From Hydractinia symbiolongicarpus (taxonomy: Eukaryota > Cnidaria > Hydrozoa > Anthoathecata > Hydractiniidae), in the NCBI RefSeq assembly GCF_029227915.1, contig NC_079887.1:21821650-21885649 (forward strand): DNA of 64,000 nt, in the 5' to 3' direction. The notes under the pieces were generated by a model. It was not told the origin of the DNA. It was given only the letters and a program-made list of their open reading frames with translations, and did not search any database. The translations under genes were made by a program, and so were the position numbers. Below are positions 19,012 through 29,441 of the stretch, piece after piece. Every line of letters begins with the position of its first letter. Within the stretch, counting starts at the first letter, position 1.

Positions 19012-21948
19012 CCCCCTTTTGTTTATTGTTTAAAAGCTTAATAGCGCTTTGTCACCACAATACAATTAATTTATTTTTAAACATTCCTTAGGGATTATCA
19101 ACAAAAGTAAAAATAGATAGTTACCTCAAAGCGACGAATGCTTTCTCTTTTGCATACCCAGGAATAAAATGTTCAACACTGAAATTTCTGCTTTATCTCT
19201 GGTCACACTATCTAATTTTAAGCTAAATAAACTTGATATACGGGTTCTCTGGATAGTTCTTAGTAAGTTAAACCAAGGTTTAAAAAAAATTTCATAATTC
19301 CCGTTTCTGAATACTTTCATATGTTTACAAGATGGCGTCCGGCAGCAAATCTCAAGGTCCATGTAAGTAAACATGTTTAAAATCATATTTAATTTGATGC
19401 TACGAAGCTGAATAAATTCATACAGTTTATTTGTAGGTTGTTTATGTCTAGGAACAAGTTTTTTACAAGTTTTTCCCTATAATTTCTTCATAAACTCCAG
19501 ATTTTAGACTGTATCATATATGATACACTATGCAAAAAAAGAATATTAGCTAGCTATTTGCCTAAAAACGTGATTTCTTTTATTATCTTTATTTGATGCC
19601 CATACACACAAATAGCCTTTATAGTGAGTATATTTGATGTGTTTAGCATAGTAATTCATTTCTAGATTATTATTTTTATTTTTAGCAATTGGCGTAAGAT
19701 CATTTTATGGGCGAAAACCTGTCGGCGTTAACCGAGTACAACCATTTGTAAATGTTAGGGGTATTCCTGAACCAAACGAATCTTCTGATGACGATCTTGA
19801 TTCAGACAGCGAAAATGAATATTACAATGCTGCAAACCAACAAGATTTAATAATTGAGTCAACGTCATCAGAATATGATGACTCATCAAGTGACAGCGAT
19901 GACAATTTGGCACTGAGTTCGATTGCGGCTACCTCGAAAAAAACAGCGACGGATGCAAAAAAACAACTGCTGCTGCAAAAAAAAAGATACCGATTAATTG
20001 GAAGAAAAAGAATCTTGAAGTAAAGGAGAACTATGAGTTTAAAGTTGACTATCAAAATGAACTAGATGATGATTTGGAGGGTCTTGGATCAGAGCTTTCG
20101 TATTTTTTCTACCTTTTCCCAAAAGATTTGATCGAAGATATTGCACGCCAAACTGTTTTATATTCAGTTCAATCACGTCCAGAAAAACCTGTTGATATCA
20201 CAGAAGGTGACATTCAGAAATTTATTGCGTGTGTTTTATATATGTCAATCGTCAAGTTACCGAGTACTCGAGATTACTGGTCGTCCTCGATCGGTATTCC
20301 CCAAGTAGCAAAAGTGATGACAGTCAACCGCTTTGAAGAAATAAAACGTTTTATTCATTTTAGTGATAATGCTACTGCTGATAAAACTGACAAAATAAAT
20401 AAAATTCGCCCACTGGTTAACAAATTAAATGAGCAACTTCGAACAATACCTATTGAAGAAAGTTTAGCTGTTGACGAACAGATTGTCCCCTTCAAAGGGC
20501 GGCATTCCATCAAACAATATAACCCTAAGAAACCACATAAATGGGGCTTCAAAGTTTTCGTTTTGAGTGGCGTTTCAGGCTTTAGTTATAATTTTGAAGT
20601 TTTTACTGGTAGAGCAGATAATGTATGTGCCCAAAATGAGCCTGATCTTGGTGCAAGCAGTAACGTTGTCGTACGATTAGCACGAGTTATTCCTGAAAAC
20701 TGTAATTACAAACTTTATGTTGATAATTGGTTCAATAGTATTCCACTAAACGTGTATATGTATACAAAAGGTATACAAATGGTAGGGACAGTTCGTCGTA
20801 ACCGAATAGGAAAATGTCCAGTATCGTCAGATAAAGAAATAAAAAAGAAAGGTCGCGGAACTCATGAAGAACGTGTCGCAACAATAGATGATGTTGATGT
20901 CTGCGTTGTCTCGTGGTTTGATAATAAGGTGGTAACCCTGCTATCTAATTTTGTTGGTAGCGAACCAACAAGATATGTCAAGAGGTTTTCAAAAAAAAAA
21001 AACAAACATATCGAGATACCGTGCCCAAACCTTGTTACGATTTATAACAAAGATATGGGAGGCGTAGACTTTTTAGATTCGCTTTTAGGGTATTACCGCA
21101 ACAAAATCCGGTCGAAAAAGTGGTATCACAGAATTTTCTTCCACTTAATTGATATGATGGTAGTCAATGCTTGGATTTTATGGAGAAACCAAGATCCAAA
21201 TGTGCCTTTAGTAAAGTTCAAACTAGCTGTTGCTGATTTATTGTGCCATTACCAGAAAACTCCAAATAGAAAGCGTGGTCGACCATCAATTGATAATGGC
21301 GTTGACGGTCTGGGACCTAAAACACCAATGCCCCATCAGGAGGTTCGTACCGATAAATTTGCTCACTGGCCTGTATTCAATGATTCTCGCACTCGCTGCA
21401 AATACCAGAAATGCTCTACATTAACCTATGTATGTTGTGAGAAATGTAATGTCGCTTTATGTTTAAATAAGGACAGGAATTGTTTTAAGAAATTCCATAC
21501 ATGATTTTAACAGAGTGCTTGAGTGGAGTAACATTTACTAATTATAATATTTATACTGTATAATATATGTTTTGATCTTCGATTGACATAACTTTTCCAT
21601 TTATTTTTACCCGTTTTCCACCTTGTGCTGCCAACTGGCCACCAGCAGGTGGTGTTCACCAATTCTGACATTTGGTCCTTTTAGGAAAAAAATTTGAAAT
21701 GATAAAATTTTCAATTCATATACGAGTTTGAGGCAATTTTTGGCCTTTTTTAGCTTTTAAAACACTTTTTTCCCAAAAATTTTTTTGGTGTTTTAATAAC
21801 TTTTTGTGCATAATGTATCATATATCAATTGATTATGTCAGCAAATTTCTTTTTTTTTGCAAATTATGATTTAAATATGTTTTTAGTTGGTTAAAATAAA
21901 TGAAATAACATAGGTTTCATAAAAAAAAAAAAATCATGCAAAAAGGGG
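19012..21948 (+). mobile_element. piggyBac element (unit 1, second copy)
   Basis: Duplicate of 11767-14703 carried along by the inner tandem duplication, with the same TGAA left flank and TTAA right flank. It is not an independent insertion. Confidence 0.75.
19332..21504 (+). pseudogene. piggyBac transposase gene, frameshifted (unit 1, second copy)
   Basis: Exons 19332-19362 and 19686-21504. Same one-base loss in the A-run as the first copy, so the frameshift predates the inner duplication. The DDE/D core and Cys-rich tail are open (476 residues from 20074). Confidence 0.85.
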
Positions 21949-21952
21949 TTAA

Positions 21953-22111
21953 CAACTTTTTCTCAATCTTTCTCCAATGATCTAATGTTCCAAAATGAGG
22001 AAACTCTGTTATTTTATCTTTCAATATCTTATAAAGACTTTTACATTCGCAAATATCATTGCTTTTTACAGCAAGCACAACCCGATCGCGCAAGCTCCCA
22101 TCAGAAGACAT
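21953..22111 (-). pseudogene. hAT accessory gene, first exon (unit 1, second copy)
   Basis: Same as 14708-14866: MSSDGSLRDR start, cut at KKL by the piggyBac target site. Confidence 0.5.
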
Positions 22112-22765
22112 GTTGGATCAGAAAGAACTTCAGAATTGCAGTTGGCCGAAGCTGGCCGAACCCATTAAACAGACCGGCTACCGCGAGGCAATAACTATAG
22201 GAAGAGTAAATTATTCCTACGCACCCATCCCCTAATATCAATCTTTCTTTCACCGTAAATTTCGACTAAAGAGAGTCCAAAAGTCCACACTTCGGCGAGA
22301 TTCTTTTTACGTCACAAATTCTTTTGTTTTAACCAGAGTCCAAAAGTCCACACCTCGGCGAGATTTTTCTCGACGTCATAATTCTTTTGTGTTTCTTTTG
22401 TTTAAGAGAGTCCAAAAGTCCACACCTCGGCAGCCGCCGAAATCGACTGTTTTTACGGCAGAAAACAAAGGAATCGAGAGAAACAAAGTCAGCGAAATGC
22501 GGCAAAATGTAGTTCGACTACCGTAAGAACCATAGTACTTCGGCAAAGAACATCGAAGGAGAGTCGAGCCTCGGCAAACACTCCTGAGTGGAGATAAGAA
22601 TATTACCTCGGATCCTGGGCGCAAAGGAATCTTATTAAACGCTTATAATAAAAATTATGCGTTGCTTTAAATCAATTTCTATATTTAGATACACATGATT
22701 TTCTCATTGGCAAAATTTCTCCTTAGGCGAGTGCCGAAGTGGCCGAAGTCTAAATCCGCCCCCGA

Positions 22766-23905
22766 ATGTATTTAATCGGAAAAGATCTTTGGGAGATTGT
22801 AACCGGTGATGAAACCATGGAGGATGATATGCAGGAGGCTGAGAAACGTCGAATCAAGAAACGCGAGAACCAAGCGTTTGCCGCCATTTGTTTGGGAATT
22901 TCAACAAACTTACAAATTTACGTTCGCTCCACGAAATCGGCTAAGGAAGCATGGGAAAATCTTGAAAAACATTTTCAGCAAAAAACACTTTCAAAAAGGA
23001 TTTTCTATCGGAGAAAATTATATTCAGCAAAGATGGCTAGAGGTCAAAATATGACTGAACACATAAACAACATTAAGACATTGTCAGAACACCTGGAAGC
23101 GATTGATGATGCTGTTGCAGAAAAGGACCTAGTTATTCTTCTTATTAGTAGTTTACCCGAAGAGTATAACTATTTAATAACGGCGCCTGAAACAATTGCT
23201 GAGGACAATCTAACCTGGGCTTATGTGAGGGACAGGCTTATTCACGAAAGCGAAAAGAAAAAGCCTGCTGAAGCTGAAACTTCTGGTGATGCCCTTTTTT
23301 CGTCAAAGCCCAACAAAAAGAAATCCGGTAAATGTCATTACTGCAAGAAACCAGGACATTATGCTCGTGACTGTTTTAAGAAGAAAAGTGACCAGAAGAA
23401 AGAAAACGCAAATCTCGCTAACGATGATCACGATAATGAACTAGCTCTGAAATCCTCTGAAGTAAACGAGGATGAGTGGTGGATTGACTCTGGTGCTTCT
23501 TCTCACATGACCCATAATTTGAAAAGCTTAAGAGACTATTCCAGTTTTGAAACGCCTATAAAGGTAAAACTCGCCGATGATCACGTGCTGAATGCTTTCG
23601 GGAAAGGAAATGTACATTTGACCATTTTGAGCAAAAATGAAAAGGTCAAAACTGTGCTACATGACGTACTTTACGTGCCGAAGATCCAAAACAAACTGTT
23701 CTCTCTATCTTACCTAACCGATAAGGGAGTCGATGTGCAGTTCAAAGGCAAGGATTGCGATATCACCAAGGAGGGGAAGCAGTATACTATTGGACATAAG
23801 TACGGTAAACTTTACAAACTTAACACGATAAAGCCACGAAACGAGGAAACGTGCTGTATCGGGAAAACAATCAAACAGGATTCAATCGAGCTGTGCCACC
23901 AATGA
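22766..23905 (+). pseudogene. Copia A gag and protease (unit 1)
   Basis: Continuation of gag from YLIGKDLWEIV after the hAT. It contains the UBN2-type gag core, a CCHC zinc knuckle (CHYCKKPGHYARDC) and the aspartic protease site WWIDSGASSHMT. Ty1/copia elements encode gag, protease, integrase, reverse transcriptase and RNase H as one polyprotein. Here a TGA interrupts the pre-integrase zinc region (CHQ-stop-YGHLGY), most simply a CGA to TGA change. The same stop is present in unit 2. Confidence 0.9.
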
Positions 23906-24608
23906 TACGGTCATCTGGGATACGACAACCTCAAACTCTTAAACGATAAAGAGATGGTAAATGGCCTGAATATCGATACCAAGGAAGCCGTCGATCGAAT
24001 CTGCGAAGGATGTGCAATGGGGAAACAGCATCGCAAATCATTCCCAAAGAAATCGCAAAGCACCACAACCAGATTGCTCGAGCTGATTCACAGTGACGTG
24101 TGTGGACCGATGGATGTACCTTCAGTGGGAGGTTCCAGGTACTTTGTGACTTTTATAGACGATTTCTCAAGATACACTACTGTCTACATGATGAAGCAAA
24201 AGTCTGAAGTGCTTGAAAAGTTTGGGGAGTTTGTAAACCTTGTTGAAAATCGCACTGGATTGAAAGTCGAACGATCACACGTGGAGAACAAAACTATAAA
24301 ACGCCTTCAGATAATGGTGGTGAATACTTCTCAAAGGACTTTGACGAATTCTGCAACAATCGAGGAATTCAACGTGAACCGACCATTCCATACTCTCCAC
24401 AACAAAACGGAGTTGCTGAACGCATGAACCGCACCCTACTGGAAACTGCACGATCAATGCTGCATCACGCAAAAAACCCCTTAACCTATGGGCTGAAGCT
24501 GTATCTACCGCATCCTACACACGGAACCGAAGTCCTACTGCCGCACTGAAGGGAGCAACGCCTTATGTACTTTGGCACGGTAAAAAGCCTGAAGTTAGTG
24601 GCCTGAAA
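23906..24608 (+). pseudogene. Copia A integrase, frameshifted (unit 1)
   Basis: Pre-integrase zinc finger (YGHLGYDNLKLL, ICEGCAMGKQHR) and integrase core with the first two acidic residues in HSDVCGPM and in SDNGGEYFSKDF, followed by PYSPQQNGVAER. A shift near 24290 moves the frame between these motifs, and another near 24480 precedes LWAEAV. The enzyme would insert the cDNA into the genome; this copy cannot. Confidence 0.85.
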
Positions 24609-25270
24609 GTGTTTGGCTGCAAAACGTACGTGCATATTCCCGAATCAAAATGTAATGGAAAACTCCAGAAGAAATCGTTTCCATGCGTTTTTGTTGGATA
24701 CCCTGCGAACGAAAACGGGTACAAACTGTACAATCCTGAAACGAGACAGATGCTTCGAAGTCGTGATGTCATCTTCGTAGAGAACGCTTTTGACATCGAA
24801 AAATCGGACAACGTAACTCACGAATTTTTCACTGGAACATTCAGAGAAGCTGAGGCAGAAGCTGAAACGGAACAACCAGGAAACAACATCGGTGAACCGC
24901 AAGTCGCTGTCGAAGAAGATGCCAGACCACAACGAGCAAGGAGACCACCTGACAGACTGAACGTTCTGACAGGTAATTGGTGGAACCTGATGGAGGTGGC
25001 ATCGGTCGCAGCTATGGACACTGAGGAGCCAACGACCATTGAAGAAGCTTTAAGCGGTGTGAACTCAAAGCTATGGTCTGAAGCACTTCGTAATGAATTT
25101 GATTCGCTGAAACAGAACCAAACCTGGGACTTGGTTGACTTACCCCCCGGTAAGAACATTGTTGGCACTAAATGGGTGTTTAAGCACAAACGTGATGCTA
25201 AAGGCGAGATCACCCGGTGTAAAGCTCGTCTACAGGGATACTCTCAAAAACCCGGTGTCGACTATTGGAG
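24609..25270 (+). pseudogene. Copia A integrase C-terminus and start of RT, deleted (unit 1)
   Basis: Reads VFGCKTYVHIP, FVGYPANENGYKLYNPE and then the first RT block ALRNEFDSL, NQTWDLVDLP, GTKWVFKHKRD, RLQGYSQKPGVDY. After GVDY it jumps to TTGGAG and straight into the 3' LTR, so most of RT and all of RNase H are deleted. In the neighbouring copia B the RT begins at almost the same codons (GVNYDEVFSPV, 27895). Confidence 0.9.
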
Positions 25271-25468
25271 TGTTGAAATATGTGACGCTCACTTGCTATC
25301 TTTTATTTAGTTGTGAACCGGTGGTTCTATTATTTTATGGTAGAACTGTCACGTGCACTATATTACGCACATTTTTTTTTATTCTCTACGTTTTTCTGTG
25401 ATCAGCTTGTTTTTTATAAGAGAAAAAGTACTCTATGAGTGAGAAACTCTGTGTGTCTGTTTTTATCA
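25271..25468 (+). repeat. Copia A 3' LTR (unit 1)
   Basis: A 198-bp terminal repeat, TGTTGAAATATG to TTTTTATCA, differing from the 5' LTR by a few substitutions and T-run lengths. It follows a short purine stretch that replaces the polypurine tract. The flank is GTGAC, near-identical to GCGAC at the 5' side. Confidence 0.9.
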
Positions 25469-25593
25469 GTGACTTCTTCTTGATTAGTATCCTCATCTCA
25501 GCTTTCCCAGCTGGAATCCGAGTCAGTACTTGGTTTAGTATTTCGCCTGATAGGCTCAAATTGAAATCCTACCACATTTTCCCTGCTGCTCAT
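25469..25593 (-). pseudogene. P2X7-tail gene N-terminus, older copy (unit 1)
   Basis: Minus-strand start MSSRENVVGFQFEPIRR, then an acidic stretch and EEVT, ending at the copia junction. It aligns with the start of the intact gene (MDQPTVLGFQFEPEFQDD). Joined across the copia insertion it leads into exon 1 at 7198. An internal TGA marks decay. Confidence 0.65.
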
Positions 25594-25862
25594 TTTTTTG
25601 TTTGTTTCACAACTTCTGGGTATTGCAATTGAATGATGATTACTCAACCGAAGTTAGTATTCATTTTCAAAGTTTCCTGAAATTTTCACGGGGTAAATAT
25701 ACTCATCACCAATAAATTTCACTAGTAAAGTTTGAGTAAAAAATTCCAATGCGGAAGATGATTTACGATATTCTAAGAGGGGACGTCAGAGCACTCACAG
25801 GTGAAGAAATTTATGAAACAATATGACGGATGGTTTACCTCGTGTCGGAGATGAATTTTTAA
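25594..25862. other. Flank between older P2X7-tail gene and TTAA element (unit 1)
   Basis: Non-coding; presumed 5' side of the older element. It ends with TTTTTAAA, of which TTAA (25859-25862) is the insertion target of the next element. Confidence 0.4.
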
Positions 25863-26195
25863 AGGGAATATGGCGTGAAAAATTATTTTTACATATATAA
25901 ACCACTTTTCAAAGTCATAAAAGAATATCTAGTTCTTATGTTTTGAAGATAAACAAAAAACAAACAAACAACATAAAAAGTTTCACATGTTTACATTACA
26001 GTCGCCTTCTTCAACGAGGTCGTTTTAACGCGGTCAGAGATCTGGACAATCACATTAGTATGCGTAATTATGCGACTTACGTAAGCAATTGTATAGAAAA
26101 AAAAGTGAGCCCCCGTAAAAGTAGAAGGTTCTTTTTAGAAAAAATATGTAATGTTTTGAGAAAGTAAATAACAAACATTCATATTAAATTTTATC

Positions 26196-26951
26196 ATGGA
26201 TCAACCAACGGTACTTGGTTTTCAGTTTGAACCAGAATTTCAGGATGATGAAGAACATTCTGAACCTGAAGAATATTCTGATATTTCTTTGGATGATGCG
26301 AACTTGCGAGCTATTACAGCGGAGGGAGATAGGAAAGCTGGGGTCGATGGTTGGTGTACTTGTGGGCACTGCGTCGTATTGGATACGGAAAGAGAGTGCA
26401 TATGCTGCCACGAGATAGACGAAATAAAATATTTCAAATTAGACGGTTTGCTTTAGTTTATTTCTATTTACAAAATAAACAGTGAAACAATTACACATAC
26501 AATCTAGTACCCAAACCTTTTTTAGATTGCAGATGTATCACTGAGCACGATAGCTTTTCAAACGTTATGCTGGACAGGGGTGTTCTGTGGACTGCTTTGA
26601 TATCGTTATATGACAGGGAAAATGCATCTTTACCATGTGATAGGGATAACGTACCTAGCCAGTAAGTAGAGTTATATAAGAACATGTAATATATTATATT
26701 ATCCATAAATGAAATATATAACCTATTTTAGATCATATCGCTACGCATCGTACAGACAGTTTAGTTGGTTCATCCATACTAGGTTGGGACGAGGTGTGCG
26801 GAGAGTCATTCCTGCTTGTGTCGTTGCTAAAATAAGAACAGCCTTCCCTTCTGAAAGTGGTAATTACACTAGGTTTAGAGAGGGAGGAACGAATGTTCCC
26901 GAGATTGAAATGGTGTGGCAATTTGCAGCTCACGAAGACGAAAGCGACTAA
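26196..26951 (+). CDS. P2X7-tail (P2RX7_C-like) zinc protein, intact, three exons (unit 1)
   Basis: Exons 26196-26445, 26526-26661 and 26732-26951 (GT-AG) join to an uninterrupted 201-residue protein. An acidic N-terminus (FQFEPEFQDDEEHSEPEEYS) precedes the domain: GWCTCGHC, ERECICCHEI, CRCITEH, then [32 protein letters not shown]. Cys/His pairs and the basic C-terminal block match the cytoplasmic ballast domain of vertebrate P2X7 receptors, which binds zinc and guanine nucleotides. There are no membrane segments, so it is a free-standing domain. The protein is intact in both copies, in a window where nearly everything else is broken. Role in the element unknown. Confidence 0.8.
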
Positions 26952-27047
26952 ACCGTTCATTAGTATACGTGTAAAATATCCATGTAAATAATATATGTAT
27001 GAAAATAGTATGTAAATAATTATATAAGCTAAAAAAATAAAAAGTCA

Positions 27048-27421
27048 CTACAGTTTTAATCTGCTATACTTAGCTGATTGCTCAATGATAACTTCACGGT
27101 CTTCTCTCTCTGATGGTGCTACAGTCAAACTGAGCTTACGTTTGCTGCGCTTTTCCGTGGTTACCTTTCTATTTTCTTCAACTCGTGTGATTATATTACC
27201 GAGTATGTCAACAAGGTATATCTGCGGGAATATCTGGTGTTGCATGTCCCAACTTGGATCAAAGCATTTTTCTTCAAAATGTTTTGAACAAACAAAGACC
27301 CTTTTAGGTAAATTTTTTCCCCGCAAAGCATGTATCCACTTTTTGCGCGTATCTTCATTTGAACTTTCTCGGGATTATTAGCCGTATGATTAGTACAACC
27401 TACAGCAGCACACCACGCCAT
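27048..27421 (-). pseudogene. THAP-domain protein, frameshifted (unit 1)
   Basis: Minus-strand start MAWCAAVGCTNH supplies the first Cys pair of a THAP finger. A second frame gives KKWIHALRGKNLPKRVFVCS and HFEEKCF, the second Cys-His pair, followed by a basic tail ending SAKYSRLKL. Between NNPE and SNED the expected FHxFP block is missing and the frame changes, so the finger is probably broken. THAP fingers are the DNA-binding modules of P-element-like and Kolobok transposases. It faces the P2X7-tail gene tail-to-tail. Confidence 0.7.
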
Positions 27422-27894
27422 TTTAAGAAATATCGAAAAAAAGTTTTTGAGCATAAATGTTTTTAAAATATATCGACGGGGGTTAAATTGTATAAAATAA
27501 ATCTAAGTTTCTATTATAAATTATTAATAGGTTTAAGAACAAACTTCGCGTGCGGTGTGTGTGAAGAGGAAGGCTTCTGTATTTTCTATAAAATTGCTTA
27601 CGTCACAGTAAATCGATTATGCTATATCGCACTTGATCGTGTTTTCATCAGAAACTATCATGGCGGTCGAAGAAGGCCACTCTCGTGGCGAAGGTTAAAC
27701 TTTAAAGAACAAAATTGTGCGTAAGAATTACTTTTCAAGATATATTAATGCTGAATTATTGTTTCGTGCTATATGAAGTTTTTAAATGCAAATATTTATA
27801 AAACATGCTATATTCCCTTTAAATCTTTGAATAGGCATTATTAACTTATAAGTGCAAATTAAGGAAAAAAACTTAAGCGAATTTAGGTCAACTA

Positions 27895-28085
27895 AATTTT
27901 TGGTGTCAACTATGACGAAGTTTTCTCACCTGTCGCAAAGTACAGTTCTATTCGTACTGTACTAGCCATTGCCAATCAACTTGATTTAAACCTCCACCAA
28001 ATGGATGTTAAAACAGCATTCCTAAATGGAGATCTCGAGGAAGAGATTTTCGTTAAGCAACCGTCGATTGCGAAAGAGTCTCTAT
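27895..28085 (+). pseudogene. Copia B reverse transcriptase fragment (unit 1)
   Basis: Begins abruptly inside the RT at FGVNYDEVFSPVAKYSS and runs through the catalytic block HQMDVKTAFLNGDLEEEIFV, then is cut by element X in the codons of KSLYGLKQ. The preceding 70 bases are genomic flank, so no LTR, gag or integrase belongs to this piece here. The remainder of the gene appears only at 59968-61064. Confidence 0.85.
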
Positions 28086-28985
28086 CAGTTAGGGACAACT
28101 GCAAATTAGACTATTTCTCCTAAATAAGCTAGTAACTAAATTAGGAGATTTTTAATAGCTTAACTTAGAGAGAAAAGTCTATTTAGGAGATGAAATTTTT
28201 TAATCGACGATATCTTCGCAATCTTTGTTGGTCACGCGATTATTTTTACTGTACTACTTGCTGACTTAGTCATCTTTGCTTAGGTGAAATTTCATAGAAT
28301 TTGCATGGCGGATATAAAATGTATACATGAAAACGTGCCCACCAACTAAACTCGTTTCCAATCGACTAGAAATTATATCTATGTGACTAGAACAAGGTCC
28401 GGGGCGAGATTGTCCAAATAGCTTATTTAGTCTATGATAGCGTAATTAGGACATCATAGCCTAACTAGTATATTATTTTCCCGCAAAAAAACTGAAGGTT
28501 TCGCGCCACAAGTTTCCTTTTTCATTATTATTGAACTTATTAGAAAGTAACATACACGTCTTAAAAAATGGCTAGTTTAGACAATGCTGAACGAAAGTTG
28601 TATGCTGATAGATACTGTGAGTATCGTACTCGCCAAGTTTGGCACAGAACATGAGTTTTTTATTGCGTTTTGTGTGATAAATGGTTATCATTTTCAAGTT
28701 AGACCTTTAATTGGTATGGAAATGCCAATGATACTAGTTCGGGAGCCAGAAAATGTATATGACAGCAATGCAATTAAATGATGATGAGGTGACAAAACAG
28801 CTAGCTCTAATGATATTTCTTGTCTAATGACAGCTGGTTCTACTATAGTTAGAGGTTGCAACCCTCTAGAGATTTTTCAAAGTCCATACATGAACTGAAT
28901 CACGAACTTTTGGATATCGTCGTTAGAGAACGCACAGGAGAAACTGTTAGGCGCATAGCTGGGCGTACTGTTGGCTGAGTTCCAA
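28086..28985. mobile_element. Element X, left part (unit 1)
   Basis: Left end CAGTTAGGGACAACTG preceded by TCTAT. The first 480 bp is non-coding and filled with degenerate repeats built on CCTAAATAGC/CTAATTAGG. Then comes a HIRAN-type gene. The element is interrupted by a LINE and continues at 31895. Its right half is missing in this copy (breakpoint near 32394). Confidence 0.8.
28568..28985 (+). pseudogene. HIRAN-domain gene of element X, 5' part (unit 1)
   Basis: Start MASLDNAERKLYADRYCEY. The HIRAN signature follows as FIAFCVINGYHFQVR, then LVREPENVYDSNAIK. A later stretch in another frame reads VVRERTGETVRRIAGRTVG. HIRAN domains bind 3' DNA ends in HLTF-type helicases. Here it stands alone. 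Compared with unit 2, about 10 bases are missing after WHR and a different small indel precedes GMEMP. The frame breaks after SNAIK. Broken by the LINE. Confidence 0.55.
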
Positions 28986-29441
28986 AAGTTCACATTCCGT
29001 GCTTAGCTCTCGTTGGGGTCGGACGTATCTAAACGGTCCGGTCTTGGCGCGCTAAGTCGAAGAAAGAAAAAAGAAGACTAAAGCTTGAAGAGCTCCTGCT
29101 TTGACAGCTAAGTCCTTTTTGATTTATTATATATTGTATTGCCTTCTTGACTTCATTTATATCTTTTCATTTCTTTAATTTGTTGTTTTGTAAGTTTTTA
29201 AATTATTGTTTTTGTTAATAAATTGTTTTTATCCCAGTCAGTTTTTTATCCATCTATCTTGCTGTGTTGTGGGTTCCTGCTGCTCCTTCTGTGTAACATC
29301 GTAAGGAAATGGGCTTGCCTCAGATCCTGTAAACATAGTTTTGGAAGAGCACATAACCGTAGAATGATCTCTCTACGACTTAATTAGTAGCACTCTTATA
29401 GACTTGATACTTTCTAACAGTTCTTGTATTTCTAAACTGGT

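Larger units (their letters stand above)
15238..22764. repeat. Inner tandem duplication of 7.86 kb, second copy (unit 1)
   Basis: From about 15238 the sequence repeats 7379 onward: the end of the copia 5' LTR, primer-binding site, gag start (15332-15413), then the hAT again. The junction reads GAGAGAA/GTGTGTCTG, and a short GAGAA is shared by both parents. Unit 2 has a single copy, so the duplication arose after the unit 1/unit 2 split or is an assembly effect. The second copy has a 615-bp deletion at 16706. Confidence 0.9.
15414..22764 (-). mobile_element. hAT element, second copy with both ends (unit 1)
   Basis: Left end CAGGGGCGGATACAGG at 15414 after AATGT; right end CCGCCCCCG at 22764 followed by AATGT (22765-22769), a 5-bp target duplication inside copia gag. 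The two inner ends share CTCCTTAGGCG motifs. The left 1.26 kb (15414-16678) and right 650 bp (22112-22764) are non-coding and carry the hairpin, the minisatellite and subterminal repeats. It holds a deleted transposase gene and the same nested piggyBac. Confidence 0.85.
25863..27818. mobile_element. 1956-bp TTAA element with P2X7-tail and THAP genes (unit 1)
   Basis: Inverted ends AGGGAATATGGCGTG and CATGCTATATTCCCT (13 of 15 positions pair) lie between TTAA duplicates at 25859-25862 and 27819-27822. The third pass of the array keeps the empty site with a single TTAA (61703-61706), which proves that this block was inserted. It encodes a plus-strand P2X7-tail protein and a minus-strand THAP protein, tail-to-tail. 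TTAA targets and THAP fingers occur together in the Kolobok group, but no catalytic domain is visible, so it may be non-autonomous. Confidence 0.85.

Noticed and set aside
25435-25632. Hydrophobic 65-residue frame crossing the copia 3' LTR, also at 48631 and 61279
   Set aside because: It starts in the LTR and runs antisense into the P2X7-tail N-terminus; chance frame.
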